Shown piece after piece: positions 8,696-17,480 of a DNA stretch of 44,948 nt. The DNA comes from Planctomycetota bacterium (lineage in GTDB: Bacteria > Planctomycetota > JAJSAM01), in assembly GCA_024274785.1 (NCBI GenBank), contig JAJSAM010000064.1, positions 1-44,948 on the forward strand, in the 5' to 3' direction. Below the pieces are notes generated by a model. That model did no database searches. It had not been told where the DNA came from and saw only the letters and a list, made by a program, of their open reading frames with translations. Position 1 is the stretch's first letter. Each line of letters opens with the position of its first letter. A program made the position numbers and the translations under genes.

Positions 8696-8756
8696 GCGAG
8701 TTCCGTGCCGTCCACGCTTTGCCGGGGGTGACCGCGGCACCGACGAAGCGGCCGGT

Positions 8757-11700
8757 TCAGTCGCCGGTGGCCGCCGTGATCTCGCGGTGGAGCGGGACCT
8801 CGCTGCGCATCTCCTCGCGGCAGTCCGAGGGAGCATTGGCAACGAGTTGATCCAGGGCGGACTTGGCCGAAAGCAGGTGCCGATCGCCGCCGGCGGCGCG
8901 GTGCAGGACGTAGTGGGCTTCCATCCGATCCTGACAGGAGAGGCGACCCTCCTGCGCATCGAGCATCTCACCGGCGTAGCGCACGTCCCCTCGCTCAATC
9001 AGGGCGAGGTAACCCACCGCCAGCACCGTGGAGTGGGGCCAATCGAGTTCGCGGCCGATCGTCTGGGCCTCCACGAGTTCGCGCATGGCGGCGCCCGGCC
9101 GATCCATGCGGCCGTGGAGACGTCCGAGGTCGAGGAGGCTCTCCGCGACGCCGGTACGATTGCCGATCTCCCGGCACGACAGAAGGCTCTCCTCGTAGCA
9201 ACGCTCCGCCTCGTCGAGCCGCCCGTCCGCCTCCGCCACCGCCCCGATACCGTGCAGCGCCGCGGCTTCTCCGACGGGACAGGCGGTCTCCCGGAAAACG
9301 GCCCGGGCTTCCTCGAGGTTCTTCAACCCGGACTCGCGGCGACCCAATCGCGGATAGTGCTGGCCGAACCGAAGATAGCCGATGCCCTCACCGCGCCGAT
9401 CTCCGATGGAGCGGGCGATCGAGAGTGCCTTCTCGTAGAGATCCAGGGCCTGCTCGCATCGCCCTTCGGCCCAGAGCACATCGGCGAGATATCCGGTGTG
9501 CAAGGCCTCGTTCCGGTAGTCACCCGTCTCGCGGGCGAACTCGACGAACTCGCGATGGGCCTGCCCCGCCTCCTCATGGCGTCCCTGCGCGAGATAGACG
9601 AGCCCGAGACTACCGCGACTCAGTGCCTCCGCGCGTCGATCCCCACCCTCCGCCGCGAGCAGAATGGCCCGCCCATAGTTCTCCCTGGCCTCGTCGAAGC
9701 GACCTTCCCGGCAGGCCACGTTCCCGAGTTCCGCAGTGGACGCCGCCTCCTCCACCGGGTCACTCGCGGTGCGTGCCAGGTGGGTGGCCCGAGTCAGATA
9801 CTCGCGCGCCTTGCCGTACTCCGCCATCCGCAATCGATACGCACCACAGAGTCGCGCGGCCCGCGCACGCAGCCCGGCCAGGCCAATTTCGTCCGCCAGC
9901 ACCCGGGCGGCTTCCAGGGTGGTGGCCTCGTCCTTGCGCCACCCGAGCAGGTCGAGGTGACCAGCTCGGCGCAGGAGAACTCCCACCCGGCGCTCGCCGG
10001 TCAGGAGTCCGCGGGCGGCCAGCGCCTGCTCCATCAGCTTCACCGCGGGGCCGTTCAGCTTTCCGCTCGCCAGGTGGTTGACCGCGGGCTCGAAGTACCG
10101 CGCCCCCTGCCTTGGTGAGTTACCGCGCAGGAAGTGCAGACAGAGTTGGACGGCCAAACCCCCTTCGAGGGACGCGAGATCGCAGGTATCCGCGGATTCC
10201 CGGCGCTCGAGTGCTCTGGCGAGGGCGGAGTGGAACTTCCGCCTCGCCATCGCGGAAAGGTTCTCGTAGAGGGCTTCCTGCACGGGATGATCGTCGAAGG
10301 TGTAGCGGTTGCCTCCCGAGCGTACGAGTTGATGGCCTCGCTCCAGGGTGCTCAGCCGCTTCCGAAGGGCGATCACGTCGATCCCCAGGGCCGCCGACAT
10401 GAGATCGGGATCGAATTCGAACCCGAAGCACGAGGCCATCTCGAGCACGCGCCGGTCCACCCGATCGAGATCCTTGATCCGGGAGAGCACCAGATCGCGA
10501 ACGGTGGAGGGCACCGCGATCTCGCGGATCTCCCGAGTGGTCACCCAGGTACCGTCGGACTCCTGGCCGAGGAACTGGCCCTCGCGAAGACCGCGCAGAA
10601 TCTCGAAGACATAGAGAGGCTTGCCGCCCGATTTCACGGCGATGCGGTTCTTCAGCATCACGGCCAGCCGCTCCGAGCCGAGCGCGTCGACCAGCAGGCT
10701 CTGCAGGTCTGTCGACGACAGCCGGGATGGAGTAATGAGCTTGCTCTGCCTGAGCTTCGCAAACCGGCGGATCCGGTTGTCGTCGAGATCGGGCCGGGCC
10801 GTGCCGAGCAGGAGGATGGCGTGGTGTGCCACGGCCCGGGCAAGGTGGAAGAACAATTCCACGCCCTCCTCGTGCGCCAGGTGCAGGTCCTCGATCAGGA
10901 CGATCGTGGGCAGATCTTTCGAGAGAGACCGGGTCACGTCCGCAAAGACCGTCTGGAGCGATGCCGGGGTCAGAGGCTCGGCGCCGTCGGGCGGGTTTTC
11001 ACCACGGAGGAGGGCGGCGAAAGCCGGGATCAGCAGAGGCGTCTCGGCCAGGTGGACCGAAAGTTCGTCCTCGAGGAGACCGGCCCCGAAGTAGTCGCGA
11101 TAGGCTCGGGAGAAACCACCCTCGGCGCTGGCCGCCTGCCCGGTGCGATAGGATCCGTGCAGGAAGTGGCACACTCCGCCATCGGCGGTGACGCGCTCCT
11201 CGAATTCCTCCACCAGCCGGGTCTTGCCGATCCCGGCCTCGCCCCGTACGAGGATTGCCTGGCCGACCCCGGACCGGACCTTCTCGAACGCCAGGTCGAG
11301 AGCGCCGATCTCGGCTTCACGCCCGTAAATCGCGGTCTCCCGCGGCGCCTGCGCGCGGCGGATGGGCAGCCGGGTCTCGGAGCGGATCTTCGTGGATCGT
11401 TCGTACCACCATCTCGATCGCTCGGCGTGCGTGAAGATCTCGACCAGGTCCGCGGCGGTCTGGACGCGATCATCCGGGGCCTTCTTCACCAGAGTATCGA
11501 TGACCTCCTCGAAGAACGCGGAGATCCTCGAATTCGCCACGGAGAGTCGGGGCGGGGACTGCGACACGAGTTCGCTGATGGCCTTGCGGATGTTCTTCGC
11601 TTTGAACGGGTGAGTTCCGGACGCGAGCTCGTAGAGGGCGATCCCGAGTTGATAGAGGTCCACTCGCTGGTCGAGGTGCTTTCCGCCACCGAGGATCTGT

Positions 11701-12263
11701 TCCGGCGCGGCGTAGTAGATAGAGCCGACGAACTGTCCGGTGGCGGAGAGGCGGATCCTCTGGTCCACGAGCAGCGCGACGCCGAGGTCCATCACCTTCA
11801 CGACGTTGTCCCCGGTGATGAGAATGTTCTCGGGTTTCAGGTCGCGGTGAACGATCCCTTCGCCATGAATGGCGACCAGAGCGCGGGCAACCTCCCGTCC
11901 GATCAGGCGACAGAGGTCTTCGGGAACGCGACCGAGTTCGTCCAGCAGTTCCCGGAGACTCTGACCTTCGACGTATTCCATCGCCAGGTAGTGACGCCGC
12001 CGGCCGCCCTCCTCGCGACCAACGTCGAGGGTCCGGACGACATTGGGGTGGTCGATCCGCGCACCGGCCTCCGCCTCGATCCGAAATCGCTCCGCGGCAC
12101 TCGGATCCTCCAGCAGCCTCGGATGAAGGATCTTGACCGCGATCCGGGCGCCCGGCGGCACCGCCGCCGAATCGCCGACGGCCTCGGCAAGATGCACGGT
12201 CGCCATGCCCCCGGAGCCCAGCTCCCGGAGTAGGCGGTATGGCCCCAGAACCTGCTCGGACAT
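8757..12263 (-). CDS. Ser/Thr protein kinase - AAA ATPase - TPR signalling protein (paralogue 1)
   Basis: 1168-residue cytosolic multidomain regulator, laid out like PknK-type proteins. The kinase spans about residues 8-280: Gly loop GSGGMATV, Lys44 in AVKIL, HRDLKPEN at 139-146, DLG (for DFG) at 159-161, and AAPEQ near 185-189. The ATPase (AAA_16/STAND-like) follows: GREAEIG near 314, Walker A GEAGIGKT at 341-348, Walker B TIVLIED at 453-459. The C-terminal half is TPR repeats (YGKAREYLTRATHLAR, YEKALSIARSIGDRRGEG and similar). It ends in a short segment, LHREI, that the second paralogue shares. Such proteins couple phosphorylation to ATP-driven assembly; the target is unknown. It is transcribed toward the envelope operon and away from the small genes at 12.5-13.2 kb. 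Confidence 0.93.
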   Translation of the reverse strand: MSEQVLGPYRLLRELGSGGMATVHLAEAVGDSAAVPPGARIAVKILHPRLLEDPSAAERFRIEAEAGARIDHPNVVRTLDVGREEGGRRRHYLAMEYVEGQSLRELLDELGRVPEDLCRLIGREVARALVAIHGEGIVHRDLKPENILITGDNVVKVMDLGVALLVDQRIRLSATGQFVGSIYYAAPEQILGGGKHLDQRVDLYQLGIALYELASGTHPFKAKNIRKAISELVSQSPPRLSVANSRISAFFEEVIDTLVKKAPDDRVQTAADLVEIFTHAERSRWWYERSTKIRSETRLPIRRAQAPRETAIYGREAEIGALDLAFEKVRSGVGQAILVRGEAGIGKTRLVEEFEERVTADGGVCHFLHGSYRTGQAASAEGGFSRAYRDYFGAGLLEDELSVHLAETPLLIPAFAALLRGENPPDGAEPLTPASLQTVFADVTRSLSKDLPTIVLIEDLHLAHEEGVELFFHLARAVAHHAILLLGTARPDLDDNRIRRFAKLRQSKLITPSRLSSTDLQSLLVDALGSERLAVMLKNRIAVKSGGKPLYVFEILRGLREGQFLGQESDGTWVTTREIREIAVPSTVRDLVLSRIKDLDRVDRRVLEMASCFGFEFDPDLMSAALGIDVIALRKRLSTLERGHQLVRSGGNRYTFDDHPVQEALYENLSAMARRKFHSALARALERRESADTCDLASLEGGLAVQLCLHFLRGNSPRQGARYFEPAVNHLASGKLNGPAVKLMEQALAARGLLTGERRVGVLLRRAGHLDLLGWRKDEATTLEAARVLADEIGLAGLRARAARLCGAYRLRMAEYGKAREYLTRATHLARTASDPVEEAASTAELGNVACREGRFDEARENYGRAILLAAEGGDRRAEALSRGSLGLVYLAQGRHEEAGQAHREFVEFARETGDYRNEALHTGYLADVLWAEGRCEQALDLYEKALSIARSIGDRRGEGIGYLRFGQHYPRLGRRESGLKNLEEARAVFRETACPVGEAAALHGIGAVAEADGRLDEAERCYEESLLSCREIGNRTGVAESLLDLGRLHGRMDRPGAAMRELVEAQTIGRELDWPHSTVLAVGYLALIERGDVRYAGEMLDAQEGRLSCQDRMEAHYVLHRAAGGDRHLLSAKSALDQLVANAPSDCREEMRSEVPLHREITAATGD

Positions 12264-12463
12264 GGATTGTCCCCGGATGCTACCCCTGCCTTCAGTATCG
12301 TCGGATCCGCGGCCATATCAAGACGCATCTCCTGTGGGCGAAAGGGTTGGGGACGCAACCCCCTCAAACTGATAGCGCCCGAAGGGGTGATTCTCACTTC
12401 GGGGGGCGCATCGGCCGCCCAGCGAGCCCCAGACAACGGCACGATTCTTGCCCATCAGCGTGC
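12264..12463. other. Intergenic region with two small hairpins
   Basis: Divergent gap upstream of the first kinase gene. GGGTTG (12344-12349) pairs with CAACCC (12356-12361), and CCCGAAG (12378-12384) with CTTCGGG (12397-12403). Around the kinase start, GGACA and TGTCC (12258-12262 and 12268-12272) are inverted. No convincing promoter or RNA gene is seen. Confidence 0.35.
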
Positions 12464-12730
12464 ATGCACACCTCGGGGCTCACGATCGCGCGGATTCACG
12501 ATCAGTTCACCCGCCTCTGCTGCAGAGAGATCCAGTTCTCTGCGGCCCCGGGCTGCGTGGATGGGATCTTCCGCCACGAGGCGGAGTCCTTGCAGCTATC
12601 CCTCGATCTCGCCCTGCGCACGCTGCTCCCGCTTCTCTCACACTCCGGTGACAATGCGGCCTGGCAGGCCTTGAAAGAAGCCTGGCCGGATCAGGATTCC
12701 ACTGAACTCCGACGGCCGGAATACCGATAG
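12464..12730 (+). CDS. Small hypothetical protein upstream of the roadblock-like gene
   Basis: About 88 residues beginning MHTSGLTIARIHDQF. It has a Cys pair (LCC), a third Cys in APGCVDG, and a Leu-rich helix (LQLSLDLALRTLLPLL). Third codon positions are mostly G or C, as in neighbouring genes, and it ends 34 bases before a convincing gene on the same strand. No Shine-Dalgarno is visible before ATG 12464, and the frame stays open further upstream, so the start is uncertain. No family recognised. Confidence 0.4.
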   Translation: MHTSGLTIARIHDQFTRLCCREIQFSAAPGCVDGIFRHEAESLQLSLDLALRTLLPLLSHSGDNAAWQALKEAWPDQDSTELRRPEYR

Positions 12731-12764
12731 ACTCCGAGGAGTACGATCCCTGGAGGTAGTCCCG

Positions 12765-13184
12765 TTGCGTGAGCGCCGACTGAATCGCAGCGATGTCCGG
12801 ACCGAGGCCCTGGCGATGCAGTTCGACCAGGTGGCCATGGAAGGGGGATTCGACCTGATCGTGCTGACGGGCCAGAGCGGCGACACGATCGCCACCGGGT
12901 CCGTCATGGACCGCGAGGGTGCAACGGTCCTCTCCGCCTTCGGCGCGAGCGCCCTCAGACTGTTGCCGCAGTTGAACAGCATCCTGCCGGATAAGAACCG
13001 CAGCGAGGTCTCCATCGGCCGTTCCGGTGGATTCAAGATCTACCTGAGATTCTTCGAGTTCAACGGGCAGAAGCTGGTGGTCGCCGCCCGGGCCTTCAAG
13101 CCATATTGCGATCCGGCTATGCTGAAGCGCCTCTGCTCCGGGGCCAAGAGAATCCTCGAAGCCCGGGACATCATCAAGCGCTGA
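12765..13184 (+). CDS. Putative roadblock/LC7-like domain protein
   Basis: 139 residues from TTG 12765, with TGGAGG ending 8 bases before it. The order of elements fits a Roadblock/LC7 fold: an opening helix (ALAMQFDQVAMEGG), a strand (FDLIVLTGQSGD), a turn and strand (TIATGSVMDREG), a second helix (ALRLLPQLNSIL), two strands (GGFKIYLRFFEFNGQKLVVA), and a closing helix (PAMLKRLCSGAKRILEA). This was judged by eye only. Roadblock proteins commonly partner small GTPases or kinases. Here the gene sits between two kinase-ATPase-TPR genes on the opposite strand, so a link to that signalling is possible but inferred. The next gene converges on it 20 bases downstream. Confidence 0.6.
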   Translation: MRERRLNRSDVRTEALAMQFDQVAMEGGFDLIVLTGQSGDTIATGSVMDREGATVLSAFGASALRLLPQLNSILPDKNRSEVSIGRSGGFKIYLRFFEFNGQKLVVAARAFKPYCDPAMLKRLCSGAKRILEARDIIKR

Positions 13185-13204
13185 TCAGGTCCCGATGCGG
13201 CACC

Positions 13205-13642
13205 TCACGCGATGGTCCAGTCGCCCACTTGCAGTGAAACCTCCAGCGGGGCCATGTAGTCGACATTTCCGAAGGCAGTCAGGACATCCCCCGGCGTGGT
13301 CTTCAGCCCGAGTCGTGCCTGCCAGATGTAGGTGTACTCCGGCTCATCCACGAGTTCGAAAGTGTACGTGACCTTCTCACCACTCTCGAGGTCCACGGTC
13401 CCCGTGAACTTGATGGCATCCCCATAGGCCTCATCCGACGGCGGACCCCATTCCCAACTCTGATTGACCTGCAGGGTAATCGGAGGATCGGTGAGATCGA
13501 CGACGCACACGACGGCGTCACTCGAATCCTTGAACTCGAAGTGCAACCCGGTCAAGACCTGCGGATCGGCACTCAGGTTCAGAAACTCGAACCGATCGAA
13601 ATGTCCCGGACGCTTCTGTGGACCTGGAACCGGATTGGACAT
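13205..13642 (-). CDS. Hypothetical beta-rich protein
   Basis: 145 residues with no signal peptide. Alternating hydrophobic strands run throughout (LTGLHFEFKDSSDAVVCVVD, ITLQVNQSWEWGPP, KVTYTFELVD), suggesting a beta-sandwich. Only one Cys is present. I chose ATG 13642 because GGGGAG lies directly upstream; ATG at 13666 would add eight residues. It is just upstream (63 bases) of the second kinase gene in the same direction only in map order: both are on the minus strand and the kinase gene is transcribed first. Co-transcription as the last gene of that unit is plausible. No family recognised. Confidence 0.6.
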   Translation of the reverse strand: MSNPVPGPQKRPGHFDRFEFLNLSADPQVLTGLHFEFKDSSDAVVCVVDLTDPPITLQVNQSWEWGPPSDEAYGDAIKFTGTVDLESGEKVTYTFELVDEPEYTYIWQARLGLKTTPGDVLTAFGNVDYMAPLEVSLQVGDWTIA

Positions 13643-13705
13643 GTGCTCCCCTTTCCTGGATTTCATACAGAGTGGTGGAAAATCGCCGGTCGGTCAAGAG
13701 GGTAC

Positions 13706-16700
13706 TCAGACTGACGACGCCTCGATCTCCCGATGGAGCAGAATGTTGGCCGCAACTGACTCCCGGTATTGCTCCGGCGCATTTCTGACCAGGAAGGAGA
13801 GCAGCCTCCCGGCCTCGGCGAGATCCGCTTCCGCTCCGTCGGCCCGGAAGAGCCCGAAGTGGGCCTCCATGCGACCGGTGATCGAGAGCTGGGGCTCGAA
13901 TCCGCGAAGAACCTGCCGCGCCCCGGCCGGGTCCCCGCCGGGAAGGCCGGCGAGATGCACGGTGGCAAGCGCCCGGATCGGGTTGGCGCTGTCTTCGTTG
14001 CACAGCTCCAGGCACTGCTCGAATTCAATCCTGGCACGGTCGTCTTCGCCGCGGCGCATGTGGAACCGTCCCAGGAGGCAAAGTGCATCCGCCACCCCTT
14101 CCTCGAAACCAAGCTCCTCGCGGAGTTGCTTCGCCTCGAGAAGCAACTCTTCGGCCTGCTCCGGCCGGGCCTCTTCCTCCGCGAGAATTCCGAGCATCTC
14201 CAGGATGTAACTCGCCCCCATCCGATAATGGAGTTGCTGAAAGGTCTCACGGGCGAGGCCAAGGGCCTCCCTGGCACGATCGAACTGTCCCAGGTCGATC
14301 CAGAGGCCGCCCATGCCCATCTGGTTGATGCCGAGGTGCATCGGATTGCCGATTTCGGCCCCGATTTCCAGATCGGCCTCGTAGGAGTCGAGGGCCTCGG
14401 CATAGAGTCCGAGGGCGCCGCAAACCTGACCGAGATTCCCAAGCGCCATGGCCTCACCGCGGCGATAACCGATCTCACGGGAGATGTCACGGTGCAGTTC
14501 GAAGCACTCCCGGGCTTTCTCGAACCGTCCGAGGCTGTCGTAGACCAGGCCCATGTTGCCGACGACATTCCCCTCCCCCCGGCGAATGCCGATTCGCCGA
14601 AACAACGCCAGGCTCTCCCTGAACCGGGACAGTGCCTCCTCGTACTGTCCGGTCTCCCAGGCGACCAGGGCCAGGTTGCCGAGCGCACCGGCCTCACCAC
14701 GCACGTCGCCGGTCGCTTTCGTGAGACTGCGGTGGCGCTCGTAGCTCGATCTCGCCTCGTCGTACCTCCCCTGATCCGCGTGAATCGAGGCCAGCGCAGC
14801 GTAGACCCCGGCTTCCCGGGGGCGGTCGCCGAGGGCGCGCGCCAACTCCGCGGATTCGGTCAGGATGCGGACGGCCTCGTCGGTATCACCGATCGCCCGT
14901 CGGTGATAGCCGATCTTCAAGCGGATCTTGAGGGCCAGCTCTCGCTGATTCTCAGCCTCCGAGAGGGTCAGGGCCTCTTCCAGCGCACGGCCCTCCTCTT
15001 CGAGAAGCCCCTCCAGTTCCAGCCACTCGGCTCGACGTTTCAGCACCATCGCCCGGGACAGTCCGGAGAGTCCGTTTTCCGCCCCAAGGCAACGGCCGGA
15101 CAGGTCGATCGCCTGAGCCAGCTGGTGTCCATTCTCGAGGTGATCGAGCGCCGCGGCAATGTAAGGTCTGGCGCGATCGGCGCAGCCTCCGCGGAGGAAG
15201 TGCTCGCAAAGCTGTACCGCGGAATGCCGGGAAACCTCCACGGCCTCGGGACCGGCGACCCCGAGCAGGCGCTCCAGGCCGTCCCCCAGTCTGGTGTGGA
15301 ACTCCTCGCGGAGCAGTTCCGAGAGTCCCTCGTAGAGCACTTCCTGCACCTGGTGATGATCGAATACGAAGAGCCGGCCGCAGGAATGCACCAGGCGGTG
15401 CCGGCGCTCGAGTCGGCCCAGCCGCTTCAAAGTCGGGATCCGGCCCAGTTCGAGAGCTTCGGTGATGAGCACGGGGTCGAACTCGAAGCCCACGCAGGCC
15501 GCCACCTCGAGGAGGTCGCGCTCTTCCTCGGAGAGCCTCGCGATCCGGGCGGCCACCAGGTCCTTCACGGAGTACGGCACCGTGATCTCCCGGATCAACC
15601 CGACTTTGCTCCACTTCCCGTCCAACCTCTGGATCAGCCGCTCCTCCATCCGCAATTGCCGCAGCAGTTCGAAGATGAAGAACGGATTTCCGTCGGAGTG
15701 TCTGGCGATCCCCACGGCCAGATCCCCGGCCAGCCGCTCGGACCCCAGGTCCTCGGCCAGAAGACGGTGCACCTGGTTGAAGCCCAGGCGGTCGAGCGTC
15801 ATGTGCTGAATGTGCGGCAGGCGTTCGAGGGAGGTCGTCCATTGCGGAGAGAGCCCGGGACGGGTGGCGCCGATGAGCAGCACGCGGTGCCCCGGCACGG
15901 CTATGGAGAGTGCGGCGAAGAGGGCGAGCCCTTCCTCCGGTGCGAATTGGAGGGCGTCGATGAGGATCAGCGTGGGGTGCTCGGCAGCCAGGGCTCGGGT
16001 CAGGTGGATGAAGACCGTCTGGATCGAGTCCTTGTTCAGGGCCTCCTCGCCGTTGGGAGGGGGTTCGCCGAGGAGCAGAGATGCGAACCCCGGAGCCAGT
16101 ACCGGAGTGACGGTGAGATATCGCCGCAGGGTCTCGGTCAGGTCGGCCGTGCCGAGGTGCTCACGATACGCCGTCGAGAACGCGCCCGAGAAGGTGGCCG
16201 CGCCGCCGGGGGGATAGGCCCCGAACAGGAAGTTCAGCTCCTCGCCGGACGCTTCGAGTTCACCGACGAACTCATCGACAAGCCGGCTCTTGCCGATGCC
16301 CGCCTCGCCCGACAGCAGAGCCACTCGCCCCTCGCCCTGCCTGACCTGCTCCCAGAATGACCGCAGTCGATCCGTTTCCGTGGAGCGGCCGTGGAGCTTC
16401 GTCTCCCGGGGAATGCGGATCCGGCGAAGGGAGCGTCTCGTCTCTTCCCGGATGGCGCCGGAACGAAGTTGCCACCATTCCGAGGCCTCACCCCGGGACA
16501 GGATTTCGAGAAGCTGGTCTGACGTCTCGAACCGCTCTGCGGGATCTTTCCTGAGGAGCGTCAGGACCAGCTCTTCGAAAAAGGGTGAGATGCGAGGATT
16601 CAATCGACTCGGAGCAGCCGGCGAATCGTTCAGCTGCCGATGAATCACCGCCGAGGCGGAGTCTTCGTCGAACGGGTGGTTCCCCGTCGATAACTCGTAG

Positions 16701-17332
16701 AGCATCATGCCGAGCGCGTAGAGGTCCGCGCGGGCGTCCACGGTGGCGCTCTTGCCCTGGAACTGCTCGGGGGCCGCATAGAGAAGTGAACCGACGAACT
16801 GGCCGGTCCGGGAAAGTCGGATCACCTGGTCCATCACCCGGGCCACACCGAGGTCCATGACCTTCACCGTCTCGTCCTCGGTGATGAGGACGTTCTCCGG
16901 CTTCACGTCGCGGTGAACCAGTCCAGCGGCGTGAATGGCGATCAGGGCCCGGGCCACTTCTCCCGCGATATGGAGACAGAGGTCCTCGGAGAACCACCCC
17001 ACCTCCTCCACGAAGGCCCGGAGGGTCTGCCCCTCCACGTACTCCATCACCAGGTAGTGGACCGTGGTTCCGTCGAGATCCGCCGCATCCACGTCCAGCG
17101 TACGGACCACGTTCGGATCGCGGATTTCGAGGCCGACCTCCGCCTCGAGCATGAACCGCTTGAAGAATCCCGGTTCCTTCAGGAGATGTGGATGCAGGAC
17201 CTTGACCGCGACGCGCGTTCCCTCGGACGCACCGGGGGCACCGACCTCGGCGATGGCGAGATACACCGTTGCCATCCCCCCGCGGCCCAGTTGCTCAATC
17301 ATGCGGTAGCGCCCGAGAACCTGACCGATCAT
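13706..17332 (-). CDS. Ser/Thr protein kinase - AAA ATPase - TPR signalling protein (paralogue 2)
   Basis: 1208 residues, paralogous over its full length to the product of 8757-12263. The kinase has Gly loop GRGGMATV, AVKVL (Lys44), HRDVKPEN at 140-147, VMDLGVA with Asp160, and AAPEQ. The ATPase has GRSTETDRL, Walker A GEAGIGKS, and Walker B-type TLILIDALQ, where Ala replaces the usual second acidic residue after Asp. That differs from paralogue 1 (IED) and may affect hydrolysis. The C-terminal half carries many TPRs, including tandem blocks such as YDEARSSYERHRSLTKATGD and YEEALSRFRESLALFRRIG. It ends near LHREIEASSV. ATG 17332 has no clear Shine-Dalgarno, and a 13-base palindrome lies immediately upstream. 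Confidence 0.93.
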   Translation of the reverse strand: MIGQVLGRYRMIEQLGRGGMATVYLAIAEVGAPGASEGTRVAVKVLHPHLLKEPGFFKRFMLEAEVGLEIRDPNVVRTLDVDAADLDGTTVHYLVMEYVEGQTLRAFVEEVGWFSEDLCLHIAGEVARALIAIHAAGLVHRDVKPENVLITEDETVKVMDLGVARVMDQVIRLSRTGQFVGSLLYAAPEQFQGKSATVDARADLYALGMMLYELSTGNHPFDEDSASAVIHRQLNDSPAAPSRLNPRISPFFEELVLTLLRKDPAERFETSDQLLEILSRGEASEWWQLRSGAIREETRRSLRRIRIPRETKLHGRSTETDRLRSFWEQVRQGEGRVALLSGEAGIGKSRLVDEFVGELEASGEELNFLFGAYPPGGAATFSGAFSTAYREHLGTADLTETLRRYLTVTPVLAPGFASLLLGEPPPNGEEALNKDSIQTVFIHLTRALAAEHPTLILIDALQFAPEEGLALFAALSIAVPGHRVLLIGATRPGLSPQWTTSLERLPHIQHMTLDRLGFNQVHRLLAEDLGSERLAGDLAVGIARHSDGNPFFIFELLRQLRMEERLIQRLDGKWSKVGLIREITVPYSVKDLVAARIARLSEEERDLLEVAACVGFEFDPVLITEALELGRIPTLKRLGRLERRHRLVHSCGRLFVFDHHQVQEVLYEGLSELLREEFHTRLGDGLERLLGVAGPEAVEVSRHSAVQLCEHFLRGGCADRARPYIAAALDHLENGHQLAQAIDLSGRCLGAENGLSGLSRAMVLKRRAEWLELEGLLEEEGRALEEALTLSEAENQRELALKIRLKIGYHRRAIGDTDEAVRILTESAELARALGDRPREAGVYAALASIHADQGRYDEARSSYERHRSLTKATGDVRGEAGALGNLALVAWETGQYEEALSRFRESLALFRRIGIRRGEGNVVGNMGLVYDSLGRFEKARECFELHRDISREIGYRRGEAMALGNLGQVCGALGLYAEALDSYEADLEIGAEIGNPMHLGINQMGMGGLWIDLGQFDRAREALGLARETFQQLHYRMGASYILEMLGILAEEEARPEQAEELLLEAKQLREELGFEEGVADALCLLGRFHMRRGEDDRARIEFEQCLELCNEDSANPIRALATVHLAGLPGGDPAGARQVLRGFEPQLSITGRMEAHFGLFRADGAEADLAEAGRLLSFLVRNAPEQYRESVAANILLHREIEASSV

Positions 17333-17333
17333 C

Positions 17334-17346
17334 GTTGACAGTCAAC
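17334..17346. promoter_or_regulatory. Perfect palindrome at the start of kinase gene 2
   Basis: GTTGAC-A-GTCAAC is a perfect inverted repeat beginning one base upstream of the kinase start codon, where a ribosome-binding site would normally be. It could be an operator or could hinder initiation. The rest of 17347-17480, up to the next gene, shows only a GGAGG ribosome-binding site for the gene at 17481. Confidence 0.35.
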
Positions 17347-17480
17347 CTGCAAAGCAGCCGGAGTGCAACGGGCTTTCCGGCACGGCCTCCAAACACCGGG
17401 GGCGAACGCCTTCAGAACCGGCGCCGCGCACTTTGCCTTGAGTCCACGTGGTCGGCTAGACTGGACATCCGGAGGCGGCC

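Noticed and set aside
10134..12233. 699-codon plus-strand open frame
   Set aside because: Antisense to kinase 1, whose motifs are unambiguous.
13769..16360. 863-codon plus-strand open frame
   Set aside because: Antisense to kinase 2; no signal or motifs of its own.
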